A stretch of DNA of 64,000 nt from Pseudodesulfovibrio sp. 5S69 (GTDB lineage Bacteria > Desulfobacterota > Desulfovibrionia > Desulfovibrionales > Desulfovibrionaceae). Every line of letters begins with the position of its first letter. The first letter of the stretch is position 1. Under the pieces are notes generated by a model. The model had not been told where the DNA came from. It did no database searches and saw only the letters and a list, made by a program, of their open reading frames with translations. The stretch covers positions 2,227,501 through 2,291,500 of the forward strand of contig NZ_CP146609.1 in assembly GCF_037094465.1 (NCBI RefSeq), in the 5' to 3' direction. Position numbers and translations under genes: made by a program. Of the stretch, positions 52,569 through 62,417 are shown piece by piece.

Positions 52569-53333
52569 TTGTTCGCAGTGATTCATAGGCGGCCCCTTGC
52601 GGTCCTTCTGTTGCTGGTCCTGGCGGGGGCGTTCCTGATGCGTCCCGCCCTGGCAGGCGACTCGGTTACTTTCGCCCTGTTCACCAGGGGGTGGCCGCCG
52701 TTGGAGATGGTCGTGGACGGCGAACCCAGGGGGGCAGCCCTGGACATCTTTCGGGTCTCCATGCCCGAGGACGCCGAGACCTTCGTGCTGATGCTCCCCG
52801 CATCGCGCAGTGTGCTCAGAACGCCGGGGGACAGGGTTTATACCCGGCTGGAGTGCCGGGAATGGATGGGCAACGCCGACCTCTACCTGTGGAGCGATCC
52901 CGTTCTGAGGCTGCGAACGGTGTTGCTATCCAGACGGAACCGGCCCGTGGAGTACCGGGGTGAGTCCAGCCTGCACAACCTGACCATCGGCTGCATCAAG
53001 TCCTACAACTATCCCGATGTGGAGCCGCTGTTCGAGAGCGGCAAGGCCTACCGCTACGACGTGAACAGCGACGTGGTGCTGTTGCGCATGCTCAAGGCGG
53101 GCCGGGTCGACGTGGCCTTGTTCGACGAGTTTACGGTCCGCTGGGTCCTTCGCAGTTCCCCGGAGTTGAGCGTGGAGGATTTTTACGTCTCGAAACGGGA
53201 ACTGGGCAGTTCGGAACTGCGGTTCGCCTTCAACCGGCATCCGGGCTGGGCATCCCGCCTGCCCGAGATCAACGAGCGCATCCGGATCAACCGGGCCGCC
53301 GGGGTCTACAGGGAGATCATGGCTCACTATTGA
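52569..53333 (+). CDS. Periplasmic substrate-binding protein (family 3)
   Basis: 254 residues. Signal peptide (RRPLAVLLLLVLAGAFLM, cleavage near PALAG) then an SBP_bac_3-like fold: FTRGWPPLEMV, LDIFRV, GNADLYLWSDP and DVALFDEFTVRWVLRSSPEL. TTG 52569 is chosen because AAGGAGG ends 5 bases upstream. No transporter or kinase gene lies alongside, so it is an orphan binding protein; ligand unknown. Bidirectional terminator downstream. Confidence 0.82.
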   Translation: MFAVIHRRPLAVLLLLVLAGAFLMRPALAGDSVTFALFTRGWPPLEMVVDGEPRGAALDIFRVSMPEDAETFVLMLPASRSVLRTPGDRVYTRLECREWMGNADLYLWSDPVLRLRTVLLSRRNRPVEYRGESSLHNLTIGCIKSYNYPDVEPLFESGKAYRYDVNSDVVLLRMLKAGRVDVALFDEFTVRWVLRSSPELSVEDFYVSKRELGSSELRFAFNRHPGWASRLPEINERIRINRAAGVYREIMAHY

Positions 53334-53355
53334 TCGTGTTTCGGCGCGCGGGCCG

Positions 53356-53394
53356 AAAAAAAAGGGTGAGGGCAGGACGCCTTCACCCTTTTTT
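53356..53394. terminator. Bidirectional terminator
   Basis: AAAAAAAAGGGTGA / TCACCCTTTTTT; A- and T-runs on both flanks serve the binding-protein gene and the convergent ACT gene. Confidence 0.9.
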
Positions 53395-53412
53395 CACATG
53401 GTTGCGGGAGCG

Positions 53413-53844
53413 CTACATGGCGTAGAGCTTGTCGCCGGGGATGATGTTGATGTTGTTTTTCTGGAGCAGCTCGATGCCCTGGTCCGTGCGGTCGAAGCGG
53501 AAGATCAGGACAGCGGAATCGCCGGACTGCTGGACGAAGGCGTACATGTATTCCACGTTGATGCCCGCCTCCTGGAGCATGGTCAGGATGTTGTTCAGGC
53601 CGCCGGGCTGGTCGTTGACCTCCACGGCCACCACCGAGGTGCGGCCCACGGTGAAGCCCGCTTCCTTCAGCTTGGCCTTGGCCTTTTCGAAGTCGGACAC
53701 GATCAGGCGCAGGATGCCGAAGTCCGAGGTGTCGGCCAGGGACAGGGCGCGGATGTTCACCTCGGCCTCGGAAAGGATGCGGGTGACCTCGGCCAGGCGT
53801 CCGGCCCGGTTTTCCAGAAATATGGAGAGTTGATCGACTTTCAT
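53413..53844 (-). CDS. Tandem ACT-domain protein
   Basis: 143 residues of two ACT domains ([20 protein letters not shown] and [20 protein letters not shown]). Stand-alone tandem ACT proteins of this kind are found beside paaK and probably sense an amino acid, likely aromatic. AAGGAG precedes ATG 53844. paaK lies 26 bases upstream on the same strand. Confidence 0.92.
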   Translation of the reverse strand: MKVDQLSIFLENRAGRLAEVTRILSEAEVNIRALSLADTSDFGILRLIVSDFEKAKAKLKEAGFTVGRTSVVAVEVNDQPGGLNNILTMLQEAGINVEYMYAFVQQSGDSAVLIFRFDRTDQGIELLQKNNINIIPGDKLYAM

Positions 53845-53870
53845 GGTGTTCTCCTTGGCTTATTGACTGG

Positions 53871-55175
53871 TTAGTCCTTGTGGCGGTTGTCGATGATGCG
53901 TTTGGCCTTGCCCAGGGAACGCTCGATGCTCTTGGGCTCGACCAGCTTGACCTTGGCGGTGACGCCGAGGAATTCCTTAATGTTCTTCATTACCTTCGAT
54001 TCCACACGCTGTAAACTCTTGATCTCGTCGGAGAACAGGGACTCGTTGACCTCCACCTGGACCTCCAGGGTGTCGAGGTTGCCCTGGCGTTCGATGATCA
54101 ACTGGTAGTGCGGGGTCAGCCCCTCGGTGTCGATGAGGATGGACTCGATTTGGGACGGGAACACGTTGACGCCCCGGATGATGAGCATGTCGTCGCTGCG
54201 GCCGGTGACGCGTTTCATGCGCGCGGTGGTGCGGCCGCATTTGCACGGTGTGTAGTTCAGGGTGGTCAGGTCGCGGGTGCGGTAGCGGATGAGCGGGATG
54301 CCTTCCTTGGTCAGGGTGGTGAAGACGAGTTCGCCTTCCTCGCCGGGCCCCACGGGCTCGCCGCTGACCGGGTCGATGGTCTCGGCCAGGAAGTGGTCCT
54401 CCTGGATGTGCAGGCCGTCCTGGGCGACGGCGCACTCGATGGCCACGCCGGGGCCCATGATCTCGGACAGGCCGTAGATGTCGATGGCCGTGATGCCGAG
54501 CTTCTTCTCGATGTCCGCCCGCATCTCGTTGGTCCAGGGTTCGGCCCCGAAGATGCCGATGCGCAGGGGCAGTTCGCGAATGTCGATGCCCATCTCCAGG
54601 CCGGTTTCAGCCAGGAACAGGGCGTAGGAGGGGGTGCAGCAGATGACGTCCGGGGCGAAATCCTTGAGCAGGGTGACCTGCCTGCGGGTGGAGCCGCCGG
54701 ACATGGGCACCACGGTGGCGCCCAGAGCTTCGGCCCCGTAATGGGCGCCCAGCCCGCCGGTGAACAGGCCGTAGCCGTAGGCGTTGTGGACCGTGTCTGC
54801 GGCCGAGGCCCCTGCGGCCATCATGCACCGGGCCACCAGTTCGCCCCAGTTCTCGATGTCGCGTTTGGTGTAGCCGACCACGGTGGCCGTGCCGGTGGTG
54901 CCGGAGGAGGAGTGGATGCGGACGATCTGGTCTTTGGGCACGGCGAACATGCCGAAGGGGTACTGGTCGCGAAGGTCCTGCTTGACGGTGAACGGCAGCA
55001 GAGAGACGTCTTTCAGCGTCTTGATGTCCTGGGGCTTGACGCCCTTTTCATCGAATTTTCTCTTGTAGAATGGAACGTTGGCATACACCCGTTCACACAA
55101 CGACTTGAGCCTGCGCAGTTGGAGCGCTTCCATTTCCTCCCTGGGCAGGGTCTCGTTCCTCACGTCGTAGATCAT
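53871..55175 (-). CDS. paaK: Phenylacetate-CoA ligase family protein
   Basis: 434 residues. AMP-binding motif [34 protein letters not shown], and the C-terminal [20 protein letters not shown]. It activates aryl acids such as phenylacetate as CoA thioesters. ATG 55175 follows AAGGAGG, 9 bases away; a longer frame to 55220 lacks a site. Paired with an ACT protein, hinting at aromatic amino-acid fermentation; the usual ior genes are not here. Confidence 0.93.
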   Translation of the reverse strand: MIYDVRNETLPREEMEALQLRRLKSLCERVYANVPFYKRKFDEKGVKPQDIKTLKDVSLLPFTVKQDLRDQYPFGMFAVPKDQIVRIHSSSGTTGTATVVGYTKRDIENWGELVARCMMAAGASAADTVHNAYGYGLFTGGLGAHYGAEALGATVVPMSGGSTRRQVTLLKDFAPDVICCTPSYALFLAETGLEMGIDIRELPLRIGIFGAEPWTNEMRADIEKKLGITAIDIYGLSEIMGPGVAIECAVAQDGLHIQEDHFLAETIDPVSGEPVGPGEEGELVFTTLTKEGIPLIRYRTRDLTTLNYTPCKCGRTTARMKRVTGRSDDMLIIRGVNVFPSQIESILIDTEGLTPHYQLIIERQGNLDTLEVQVEVNESLFSDEIKSLQRVESKVMKNIKEFLGVTAKVKLVEPKSIERSLGKAKRIIDNRHKD

Positions 55176-55222
55176 CCCTTCATCCTCCTTGGGCGGCCTT
55201 GAATCGGCCATGCTGTCCATAT

Positions 55223-55253
55223 GAAAAAACCACGGTCTGTTACAGCCCGTGGT
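55223..55253 (-). terminator. Terminator-like hairpin in the leader region of paaK
   Basis: Minus strand ACCACGG / CCGTGGT with 11-base loop and six T's, 48 bases before the paaK start. Could attenuate paaK or end a transcript from the right. Confidence 0.65.
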
Positions 55254-55284
55254 CCGCTCCCGCGCCTTCCCCGCGCCATTCCAT
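55240..55284 (-). other. Possible 14-codon leader ORF
   Basis: ATG GAA TGG ... ending CTG TAA; its stop lies in the loop of the hairpin just described. Translation is not shown. The rest of the 326-base gap 55176-55501 shows no gene. Confidence 0.3.
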
Positions 55285-55440
55285 AAGCCACGAGCCTTCT
55301 ACAGAGAGCCCGTAAACCAAAAAAAGCACGCAAATAGGAATTGTTGCATAGGCGAAACAGTGCCCCATGTCCCGGTTTGCGTCAAGGGGTTTGTGGCCGC
55401 GGGACAGCCGGGGGCCTGTTGTCTGTTTGGGGCGCGATTG

Positions 55441-55469
55441 TTGCGGACCGTCCAAAAGTGCATTACACA
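55441..55469 (+). promoter_or_regulatory. Candidate promoter of the nitroreductase gene
   Basis: TTGCGG, 17-base spacer, TACACA, 33 bases before the ATG. Confidence 0.5.
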
Positions 55470-55501
55470 ATCGGAGGTTAACAACCAACAGTGGAGTAAC
55501 T

Positions 55502-56089
55502 ATGACATTCAGGGAATTGATGGAGCGCAACCGGTCGCGGCGCAAGTTCGACGAGTCCAAGCCGGTGAGCGCGGAAGATCTGACCGAACTGGTGGACATG
55601 CTCCGGTTCATGCCTTCCGGCAGGAACCTGCAGCCGCTCAAGTACATCGTCACCGCCGATCCGGCGCAGTGCGCCGAAATCTTTCCGCTCCTGGGCTGGG
55701 CCGGGTATCTCGCGGACTGGAAGGGACCGGCCGAGGGCGAGCGGCCCACGGGGTACATCGTCATGCTTCTGGACAAGGAACTGGCCGATACGCCCCACTG
55801 CGACCACGGCATCGCCTGCCAGAGCCTCATGCTCGGGGCGGTGGACAAGGGGTACGGCGGCTGCATCATCGCCACGGTCAACCGGAAAAAGCTGGCCGCG
55901 CTCTTCGACCTCCCGGACCGTTTCGAGATCCTCATGGTCCTGGCGCTGGGCGTCCCCGCCCAGGAAGTGGTCCTGGAATCGCTTCCCTCCGACGGCAGTA
56001 TCAAGTATTGGACCGGCGAAGACGGCAAGCACCACGTGCCCAAGCGCGGGCTCGACGAGATCCTGGTGGGCCGGTTTCCCGAGGATTGA
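55502..56089 (+). CDS. Nitroreductase family protein
   Basis: 195 residues. FMN-binding N-terminus MTFRELMERNRSRRKFDES with the RRKFD pattern, then RFMPSGRNLQPLKYIV. The C-terminal half (CDHGIACQSLMLGAVDKGYG, then RFEILMVLALGVPAQEVVLE) fits. GGAG lies 7 bases before ATG 55502. A flavoprotein NAD(P)H oxidoreductase; natural substrate unknown. Next gene rsfS starts 33 bases after. Confidence 0.88.
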   Translation: MTFRELMERNRSRRKFDESKPVSAEDLTELVDMLRFMPSGRNLQPLKYIVTADPAQCAEIFPLLGWAGYLADWKGPAEGERPTGYIVMLLDKELADTPHCDHGIACQSLMLGAVDKGYGGCIIATVNRKKLAALFDLPDRFEILMVLALGVPAQEVVLESLPSDGSIKYWTGEDGKHHVPKRGLDEILVGRFPED

Positions 56090-56122
56090 CCGTGACGCAC
56101 AGTAAACATTCAAGGACATACA

Positions 56123-56497
56123 TTGCTTAATAAAGAAAAGAAATTCGCCGAAATGGCGAGCATCGAAAAGGCCCGTGACGTGGCCGGGTGGCTTGACGCC
56201 AAGCAGGGCGAGCGGATCAGCATCATCGACGTGTCGGGCTTAAGCTCGGTCACGGACATGATCCTTGTGGTCTCTGCCAGAGGCGTGAAGCACGCCCAGG
56301 CCCTGGCCTCCCACATCCTGGACAGGGCCGCCGAGGAAAACATGGAATTCCTGAGCATGGAGGGCCACAAGACCGGCGAGTGGGTCCTGATCGACCTGAA
56401 CGACGTGCTGGTCCACGTCTTCCTGGACGAGCTCAGGGAGTTCTACAACATCGAAGGTATGTGGACCGAAGCTCCCCGCGTGGAGTTCGAGGCCTGA
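56123..56497 (+). CDS. rsfS: Ribosome silencing factor RsfS
   Basis: 124 residues, single Iojap-fold domain: IIDVSGLSSVTDMILVVSAR and WVLIDLNDVLVHVFLDELRE. It binds ribosomal protein L14 and blocks subunit joining when nutrients are low. TTG start 56123 with AAGGA 7 bases upstream; an ATG ten codons on lacks a site. Its stop overlaps the gpmI start (TGATG). Confidence 0.94.
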   Translation: MLNKEKKFAEMASIEKARDVAGWLDAKQGERISIIDVSGLSSVTDMILVVSARGVKHAQALASHILDRAAEENMEFLSMEGHKTGEWVLIDLNDVLVHVFLDELREFYNIEGMWTEAPRVEFEA

Positions 56498-58038
56498 TGG
56501 ATAACGACATGGCCGAACCCGAGAAGACACTGCTGCTGATACTGGACGGCTGGGGCATCGCCCCGGAGAGCGCGGGCAACTGCGTGCGCAACGCCGCCAC
56601 TCCCCATCTCGACCGGCTCCTGGCCGAGTATCCGTCCACCCGGCTGACCTGTTCGGGCCGCGCCGTGGGGCTGCCCGACGGCTTCATGGGCAACTCCGAG
56701 GTGGGGCACATGAACATCGGCGGGGGGCGTGTCATCTATCAGGACATGACCCGCATCGACATGGCCATCGAGGACGGCTCCTTTTTCGAGAATCCCGCCC
56801 TCAAGACATTGATGGTCAGGACCAAGGCCGGTTCCGGACGGCTGCACCTCATGGGGCTGCTTTCGGACGGCGGGGTCCATTCGCACATCCGCCACCTGTT
56901 CGCCCTGCTGGACATGGCCAAGGCCGAGGGCGTCCCCGAGGTCTTCATCCACGTCTTCATGGACGGCCGCGACACGGCGCAGAAGGGCGGGCTCGCCTAC
57001 ATGCGCACCCTCCAGGCCAAACTCGGCGAACTCGGCCTGGGCAAGGTGGCCACCCTGTCCGGTCGGTTCTGGGCCATGGACCGCGACAAGCGGTTCGAGC
57101 GCGTGGAAAAGGCCTACCGGGCCTTGGTGGACGGCCGCGGCGTATCCATCGGCGATCCGGTCGAGGCCATCGAGGCGCGCTATGCCGAAGGCGAGTTCGA
57201 CGAGTTCGTCAAGCCGAGCGTGGTGGCGGGCGTGGACGGGCGCATCCAGGACGGCGACGGCCTGTTCTTCTTCAACTTTCGCGCGGACCGCGCCAGGGAG
57301 ATCAGCAAGGCTATCTTCGAAAAGGATTTCACTGAGTTCGACCGCCCGCACGTGCCGAGCCTGGCCATGTTCGCGACCATGACTCGGTACGAATCCACCT
57401 TCCCCATGGACACGGCCTTCCCGCCTGAGGACTACGAGGGCACCCTGGGCGAGTTCGCATCAAGCCACGGCATGAAGCAGTTGCGTATCGCCGAGACCGA
57501 GAAGTACGCCCACGTCACCTACTTTCTCAACTGCGGGCGCGAGGAGCCGTTTCCCGGCGAAGACCGGATCATGATTCCGTCCCCGCGCGAGGTGGTCACC
57601 TACGATCTCAAACCGCAGATGAGCGCCGAGGAAGTGGCCGACACCCTGATTTCCAAGTGGGGCGAATACGACCTGTGCGTCTGCAACCTGGCGAACCTGG
57701 ACATGGTCGGGCACACCGGCATCATGGAGGCCGCGGAAAAGGCGTGCGTGGCCGTGGACGGTTGTGTGGGCCGCATCGTGGACACGGTGCTCGCAAGCGG
57801 CGGCCGGGTGCTGATGACCGCCGACCACGGCAATGCCGAGCAGATGCTCGATGCGAGCGGCGCGCCGCACACGGCCCATTCGACCAACCCGGTGCCCCTG
57901 GTCTTCATGGAGAAGGGGCGCGAGAGCGCGGTCCTCGAAGAGGGCATCCTCGGCGACATCGCCACGACCATCATCGGGTTGTGGGGCATGAAGCCGCCCG
58001 CCGGAATGACCGGCAAGAACCTGGTACACAAGGGATAA
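56497..58038 (+). CDS. gpmI: 2,3-bisphosphoglycerate-independent phosphoglycerate mutase
   Basis: 513 residues, normal length. Alkaline-phosphatase-fold enzyme with active-site Ser67 (MGNSEVGHMN), DGRDTAQ, ADHGNAEQM and the metal-binding DMVGHTG. It interconverts 3- and 2-phosphoglycerate and needs Mn2+. Coupled to rsfS; the small zinc-ribbon gene follows by 2 bases. Confidence 0.97.
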   Translation: MDNDMAEPEKTLLLILDGWGIAPESAGNCVRNAATPHLDRLLAEYPSTRLTCSGRAVGLPDGFMGNSEVGHMNIGGGRVIYQDMTRIDMAIEDGSFFENPALKTLMVRTKAGSGRLHLMGLLSDGGVHSHIRHLFALLDMAKAEGVPEVFIHVFMDGRDTAQKGGLAYMRTLQAKLGELGLGKVATLSGRFWAMDRDKRFERVEKAYRALVDGRGVSIGDPVEAIEARYAEGEFDEFVKPSVVAGVDGRIQDGDGLFFFNFRADRAREISKAIFEKDFTEFDRPHVPSLAMFATMTRYESTFPMDTAFPPEDYEGTLGEFASSHGMKQLRIAETEKYAHVTYFLNCGREEPFPGEDRIMIPSPREVVTYDLKPQMSAEEVADTLISKWGEYDLCVCNLANLDMVGHTGIMEAAEKACVAVDGCVGRIVDTVLASGGRVLMTADHGNAEQMLDASGAPHTAHSTNPVPLVFMEKGRESAVLEEGILGDIATTIIGLWGMKPPAGMTGKNLVHKG

Positions 58039-58040
58039 CC

Positions 58041-58283
58041 ATGGCTGAAAGCAAGAAACCCCTGACCCCGGTGAAGCCCGCGGCCATGGAAATGATCTTC
58101 CTCTACCCCTGTCCGCACTGCGGCCGGGAGGTCCCGCTCATCGCGCCGTCCCGGCCCGCCATGGCCCAGTGCGACGCCTGCCGCGAGAACTTCCCCATCG
58201 TTCCGGTGGACGACCGGACCATCCGCTACCTCAAGCTCATCCTGGCCGGGGGCAAGGCGGGCATCGATCCGGACTTCCTCTAG
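58041..58283 (+). CDS. Small zinc-ribbon protein
   Basis: 80 residues with two Cys pairs, CPHC (in YPCPHCGREVPL) and CDAC (in QCDACRENFPI), which form a likely zinc ribbon, followed by a short helical tail. Two bases after gpmI, so part of its operon. I do not recognise a named family. Confidence 0.8.
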   Translation: MAESKKPLTPVKPAAMEMIFLYPCPHCGREVPLIAPSRPAMAQCDACRENFPIVPVDDRTIRYLKLILAGGKAGIDPDFL

Positions 58284-58427
58284 CCCGGCGAAACGGGACC
58301 TCGGGCCTCCCCCTCAGCCCGAACGGCTGACGGAAAGTTTGAATGAAGCGAAATCCTCTATGGCGTCGTCGTAGGGGATTTCCACTGTATATACGGACTT
58401 GAATCGTATTCAGCGGAGGATGAAGCG

Positions 58428-59048
58428 ATGCGGAAAGCCCCTTGGTGCCCCCGTTTTTGTTCATGGATGTTGTTGCTTGTGTTGTCCGTGGCCGGAGGGG
58501 CGACGACCGCCTGTTCGGCGAGCCGTCCGGATGCGGCGTCCGCACAAGGGGGCGACGTGCGTTCTTTTACCATGGACTTCCCGGTGGACTTCACTGTCTC
58601 AAGCGACGCGAAGACGTTGGCCCGGGAGAGCTATTTCCCCCTGGACGACGGCTCCGTGCGTCTTGGCGGTTGTTATTCCGGCGCGGATTACGAGGGGACG
58701 AATTTCGGCAGTGCCTGTATCGTGGTCTCCGTTTCCCCGGCCGCGGAGGGAGGCGGTGATTGCGCCCGCTTTGACGGGGATCTCCTGTGCGGGACGGAGC
58801 AGGGGGTGCGCGACGCGGTCGTGAACGGCCTCCCTTTCAGACGGGGCGACATGACGGACGCGGCGATGGGCCATCGGCTTGAGGCGCGGGACTATTGGAC
58901 CGTCCGCGATGGATGGCGATACGACATCCGGCTCTTCCTCAGCTACACCGCCATCGGCATGTACACCCCGGGCGAAATGCGGGAGTTTTCCCAGGAGGAT
59001 TGCTGGTCAAGGCTGACAGGGGTGTTGAACACCTTCTCCTTCCGCTAG
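58428..59048 (+). CDS. Exported hypothetical protein, possible lipoprotein
   Basis: 206 residues. Signal peptide (WMLLLVLSVAGGATTAC) with a weak lipobox TTAC, then a mature domain with several Cys (GGCYSGADYEGTNFGSACIV, DCARFDGDLLCG) that could form disulfides. Its C-terminus (RDGWRYDIRLFLSYTAIGMY) looks like a beta-rich fold. GGAGG 12 bases before the ATG. Function unknown. Stand-alone. Confidence 0.75.
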   Translation: MRKAPWCPRFCSWMLLLVLSVAGGATTACSASRPDAASAQGGDVRSFTMDFPVDFTVSSDAKTLARESYFPLDDGSVRLGGCYSGADYEGTNFGSACIVVSVSPAAEGGGDCARFDGDLLCGTEQGVRDAVVNGLPFRRGDMTDAAMGHRLEARDYWTVRDGWRYDIRLFLSYTAIGMYTPGEMREFSQEDCWSRLTGVLNTFSFR

Positions 59049-59096
59049 CGGCCGTTCCGCGGTGCTCGGCTGACGAGTCAATTTGTGGCCCGCCTT

Positions 59097-59125
59097 TTGC
59101 TTGAATGTACCATAGTCTTTATACA
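59097..59125 (+). promoter_or_regulatory. Promoter of the second chemoreceptor gene
   Basis: TTGCTT, 17-base spacer, TATACA, 26 bases before the ATG. Confidence 0.6.
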
Positions 59126-59151
59126 GTCCGTATTGGGGAAGAAGAGGGGTA

Positions 59152-60870
59152 ATGCAGAAAAAAGGTATGTTTTTCGTGGTGTTGTCGGTTGTTCCCACGG
59201 TCTTCGGTCTGTTGGCCGGGTCCGGATCGGCCTGGGCGTCGGACGGCGAGGTTACAATTCTGTCAGGGTTTTTCGGGGACCCTGTCTGGGGACTCACGGT
59301 CCTTGTTATGCTCATTGCGGCCGCATGCGCGGTCTGCGTCTTGCTGACTTCAAAGGCTATTCATAATAAATATAAAGTGTTGGAGAGAGTCTCCGAGCGT
59401 ATCGCCGAAGGGGACGCTGCAGTGGAGGTGCCGGTAGGAGGCGATGACAATTTTGGCAGGATGGCCACTCATCTGAAGAAGATCGTGAATTACATTGGTG
59501 AGTTGGAGACCAAATCCGAAAAGAGCGAAAGTGTAGCCAGGGAGGCCGAGGCTCGCGTGAAAGAGGCCCTGGCCCAGGCCGCCCAGGCGCGCAGGCAGGG
59601 CGAGGCCGCCCGGTGCGAGGGACTGTTGTCCGCCGCAGGGACCCTGGAACACTCGGTGCAGGCCATCCGCGACCACTCGGCCACCCTCGGGGTATCCTCG
59701 CGCACGGCGCGGGAAGGGGCCGCCGAGCAGCAGCGGCTCATCTCCGAGGCCGCCTCGGCCATGGAGGAGATGAACGCGGCCGTGAGCGAGACCGCTCTCA
59801 GCGCGGGCGCCGCCGCCGAGGATGCGGACAAGGTCATGGAGCGGGCTGAGTCCGGTTCCGCCGTGGTCACCCGGACCATCGACTCCATCAGCGCGGTCTC
59901 CCAAAATTCCCAGTCTCTGGTTGAGAGCGTGGCCGGACTCGGCTCCCAGGCCGAGGGGGTCGGGGCGATCATGGGCGTGATCTCCGACATCGCGGACCAG
60001 ACCAACCTCCTGGCGCTCAATGCCGCCATCGAGGCCGCCAGGGCGGGCGACGCCGGGCGCGGCTTCGCCGTGGTGGCCGACGAGGTGCGCAAGCTCGCCG
60101 AGAAGACCATGGACGCCACCCGCGACGTGGGCGTGGCCATCGAGGGCATCCAGGACCAGGTGGCCCGGACCATCGACGGGGTCAAGGCCATGTCCGGCCT
60201 GGCCGACGAGGCCGCAGGGCTGGCCCGCGAATCCGGGACCGCCCTGGACGAGATAGTGTCCCACTCCGGAACCAGCGCCGAACGCATCGGGGCCATTGCC
60301 GCCGCCTCCAGTCAGCAGTCGGTGTCGAGCGAAGAGGTCACCCGGACGATCACGGCCGTGCATGCCATTTCTTCTGACACGGCCCAGGGCATGGCCGAGG
60401 CCGCCCAGGCCGTGTCGGATCTGACCGCCCGCGTGGAGGAGCTGGCCGTCATGACCGGCGTGTTCCGCCTGGTGGGCAGCGGCCGGGTCCAGGAGATCAT
60501 CGGCGCCCTGGCAGAATCCGAGGCGGTCCGTTCCGGACGCCGGGAACGGCTGGAACAGGCCATGCGCGACGCCCTCAAGCGGAACGAGTTTCTGGAGCTC
60601 ATGTACATCACCGACGTGAGCGGCAGGCAGACGGTCAGCAACATCGGGGGCAAGGTCTCCGGTTTCGCCGAGGACCCGTCGGCCTTCGGCTCGGACTGGG
60701 CCGACCGGACCTGGTTCCGGGGCGTGGCCGAGAACGGCACTTTCCACATCTCCGACGTCTACACCTCCTCGGCCTCGGGCCGGGAGTGCATCACCGTGTC
60801 CGGCCCCTTTTTCGGCAAGAACGGCAGGATGCTCGGCGTGATCGCGGCGGATGTGAGCGTTTCCGCCTAG
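59152..60870 (+). CDS. Methyl-accepting chemotaxis protein with C-terminal Cache-like domain
   Basis: 572 residues. Two hydrophobic segments (about 7-29, 45-67) with almost no periplasmic part, a HAMP-like stretch (about 75-115), the MCP signalling domain with tip region [20 protein letters not shown] (about 282-301), and a C-terminal domain from about 444. The latter ([36 protein letters not shown]) reads like a Cache/PDC sensor fold, now cytosolic and after the signalling domain. GAGGGG precedes ATG 59152. Monocistronic, promoter upstream. Confidence 0.92.
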   Translation: MQKKGMFFVVLSVVPTVFGLLAGSGSAWASDGEVTILSGFFGDPVWGLTVLVMLIAAACAVCVLLTSKAIHNKYKVLERVSERIAEGDAAVEVPVGGDDNFGRMATHLKKIVNYIGELETKSEKSESVAREAEARVKEALAQAAQARRQGEAARCEGLLSAAGTLEHSVQAIRDHSATLGVSSRTAREGAAEQQRLISEAASAMEEMNAAVSETALSAGAAAEDADKVMERAESGSAVVTRTIDSISAVSQNSQSLVESVAGLGSQAEGVGAIMGVISDIADQTNLLALNAAIEAARAGDAGRGFAVVADEVRKLAEKTMDATRDVGVAIEGIQDQVARTIDGVKAMSGLADEAAGLARESGTALDEIVSHSGTSAERIGAIAAASSQQSVSSEEVTRTITAVHAISSDTAQGMAEAAQAVSDLTARVEELAVMTGVFRLVGSGRVQEIIGALAESEAVRSGRRERLEQAMRDALKRNEFLELMYITDVSGRQTVSNIGGKVSGFAEDPSAFGSDWADRTWFRGVAENGTFHISDVYTSSASGRECITVSGPFFGKNGRMLGVIAADVSVSA

Positions 60871-60903
60871 GCGGCCGCGGTTTCCGCCGTACCCCTGCCC
60901 CGG

Positions 60904-60932
60904 TTGCATTGTATCCGGGGCGGCACTATGGT
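60904..60932 (+). promoter_or_regulatory. Possible promoter of the OsmC gene
   Basis: TTGCAT, 17-base spacer, TATGGT, 58 bases before the start codon. Confidence 0.4.
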
Positions 60933-60990
60933 CTTGCCTACCGGCGTCTTCACCGGCCGGATCAATCGATTGCAAAAAAGAGGTACGATC

Positions 60991-61371
60991 ATGATCACTA
61001 CGAAGAGCAAACAAGACGATTACCTGACGGAGTTCACGGACGGCGACCATGTGGGCCAATGCGACGCCCCGGTCGGGAAGGGCGGTCAGGACGCGGCGTT
61101 CACGCCCTTCGCCCTGCTGGAGGCCTCCCTGGCCGGGTGCCTGAACATCACTCTGCGCGCCTTCGCCGCATCGCACGACATCGAGTTGGGCCACGTGGAG
61201 ACCTCCGTCACCGTGGTGCCGGGCGAGGCTGGCTCGACCTTCGAATACAGCGTCAAGCTGCCTGAAGGGTTGAGCGAAAAGGATACGAAACGGTTGCTAG
61301 CGGCCCTGAAGGGATGCCCCATCCACGGTCTGCTCGGTAAGCCCATCTCGTTCGAATTGAAGGCGGAGTAA
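60991..61371 (+). CDS. OsmC/Ohr-family peroxide-detoxifying protein
   Basis: 126 residues. The two redox cysteines are present: Cys50 (EASLAGCLNITLRA) and Cys109 (ALKGCPIHGLL). Such proteins reduce organic hydroperoxides using thiols; the YhfA-type subgroup is a fair fit. ATG 60991 follows AGAGG. Useful to an anaerobe facing oxidants; no OhrR regulator is adjacent. Confidence 0.9.
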   Translation: MITTKSKQDDYLTEFTDGDHVGQCDAPVGKGGQDAAFTPFALLEASLAGCLNITLRAFAASHDIELGHVETSVTVVPGEAGSTFEYSVKLPEGLSEKDTKRLLAALKGCPIHGLLGKPISFELKAE

Positions 61372-61430
61372 TCCGCGAGGCAGCTTGTCCGCCCCGGTTG
61401 CCGGGATGCGGGCAAGGCCCCGGCCAACGA

Positions 61431-61463
61431 AAAACGGCACGCGACCGGATCGCGTGCCGTTTT
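61431..61463. terminator. Terminator between the OsmC and DMT genes
   Basis: AAAACGGCACGCGA / TCGCGTGCCGTTTT; usable from both convergent genes. Confidence 0.88.
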
Positions 61464-61508
61464 GCATTTTTCGGGATGGCCGGCGCGTTCGATTCCCTCC
61501 GGACGGCG

Positions 61509-62411
61509 TCAGGCGCGCTTCCTTGGGGAATATTGCATCAGGGCGTTGCCCGCGATGATGAAAGCCAGTCCGACCACCGTGGCGGGGTGGATGGTCTCGC
61601 CCACCAGGAAATGGATGAAGACCAGGGAGAGGAAGGGCGACAGGAAAATGAGATTGGCCACGCGCGCGGTGCCGCCGCCGTCGGGCCGGGCTGCGTATTT
61701 CATGGCCGTCAGCCAGAGGGCGAAGGTAATGCCCATTTCGAAGAGGCCCACGTAGGCTGCGGCCAGGAGCGGGCCTGCGGCGAGCGGCGGCAGCTCGGAA
61801 AAGAGCAGGGTGGCTGCCAGGATGAAGGGGAAGCCGGTCAGGAAGCTCAGCAGCAGCCCGGCCATGGGGTTGGCTTTGCTCCGGGTGTTGAAGATCCAGT
61901 ACAGGGCCCAGATGACCGTGCTGCCCAGGGCCAGGGCCACGCCGGGCAGGCTGGAAAAGTGCATGCCGAGCAGGTCGCCGTGGGTGGAGATGACCACCAC
62001 GCCGAGGTAGCTGAAGAGGATGGCGACGAGCGCCTTGAGCGAGAGCTTCTGGCCGAGCAGGGGCACGGACAGCAGGGACAGGGTCACGGCCCAGGTGTAG
62101 TTGATCGGCTGGGCCTCCTGGGCGGGCAGCAGGTCGTAGGCTTTGAACAGGATGGTGTAGTAGAGGAACGGGTTGAGCAGCCCGAGCAGGGCGCAGCGCA
62201 GCGTCTCCTTGCGGCCCATCCTCATGATTTCGCCGAGCTTTCCCTGGAAGAGCAGGATGGCCGCCAGGGTTGCTGCGGACACGGCGCAGGCGCAGAGCAG
62301 GAGTTGCAGCGGGTCGAGGTTGCGCAGGGCGATCTTGAAGGCCGAGGCCACGGTGGACCAGATGGACACCGTGGCCAGGCCGTAGAGCAAGGCTTTCTTG
62401 CTGTCGGTCAC
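61509..62411 (-). CDS. EamA/DMT-superfamily transporter
   Basis: 300 residues with ten hydrophobic helices in two EamA repeats (YGLATVSIWSTVASAFKIAL and LPGVALALGSTVIWALYWIF). Metabolite exporter or importer of unknown substrate. GTG start at 62411, 6 bases after the LOG stop, without a clear ribosome site, so coupled translation with the LOG gene is likely. Confidence 0.88.
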   Translation of the reverse strand: MTDSKKALLYGLATVSIWSTVASAFKIALRNLDPLQLLLCACAVSAATLAAILLFQGKLGEIMRMGRKETLRCALLGLLNPFLYYTILFKAYDLLPAQEAQPINYTWAVTLSLLSVPLLGQKLSLKALVAILFSYLGVVVISTHGDLLGMHFSSLPGVALALGSTVIWALYWIFNTRSKANPMAGLLLSFLTGFPFILAATLLFSELPPLAAGPLLAAAYVGLFEMGITFALWLTAMKYAARPDGGGTARVANLIFLSPFLSLVFIHFLVGETIHPATVVGLAFIIAGNALMQYSPRKRA

Positions 62412-62417
62412 TGCAGG

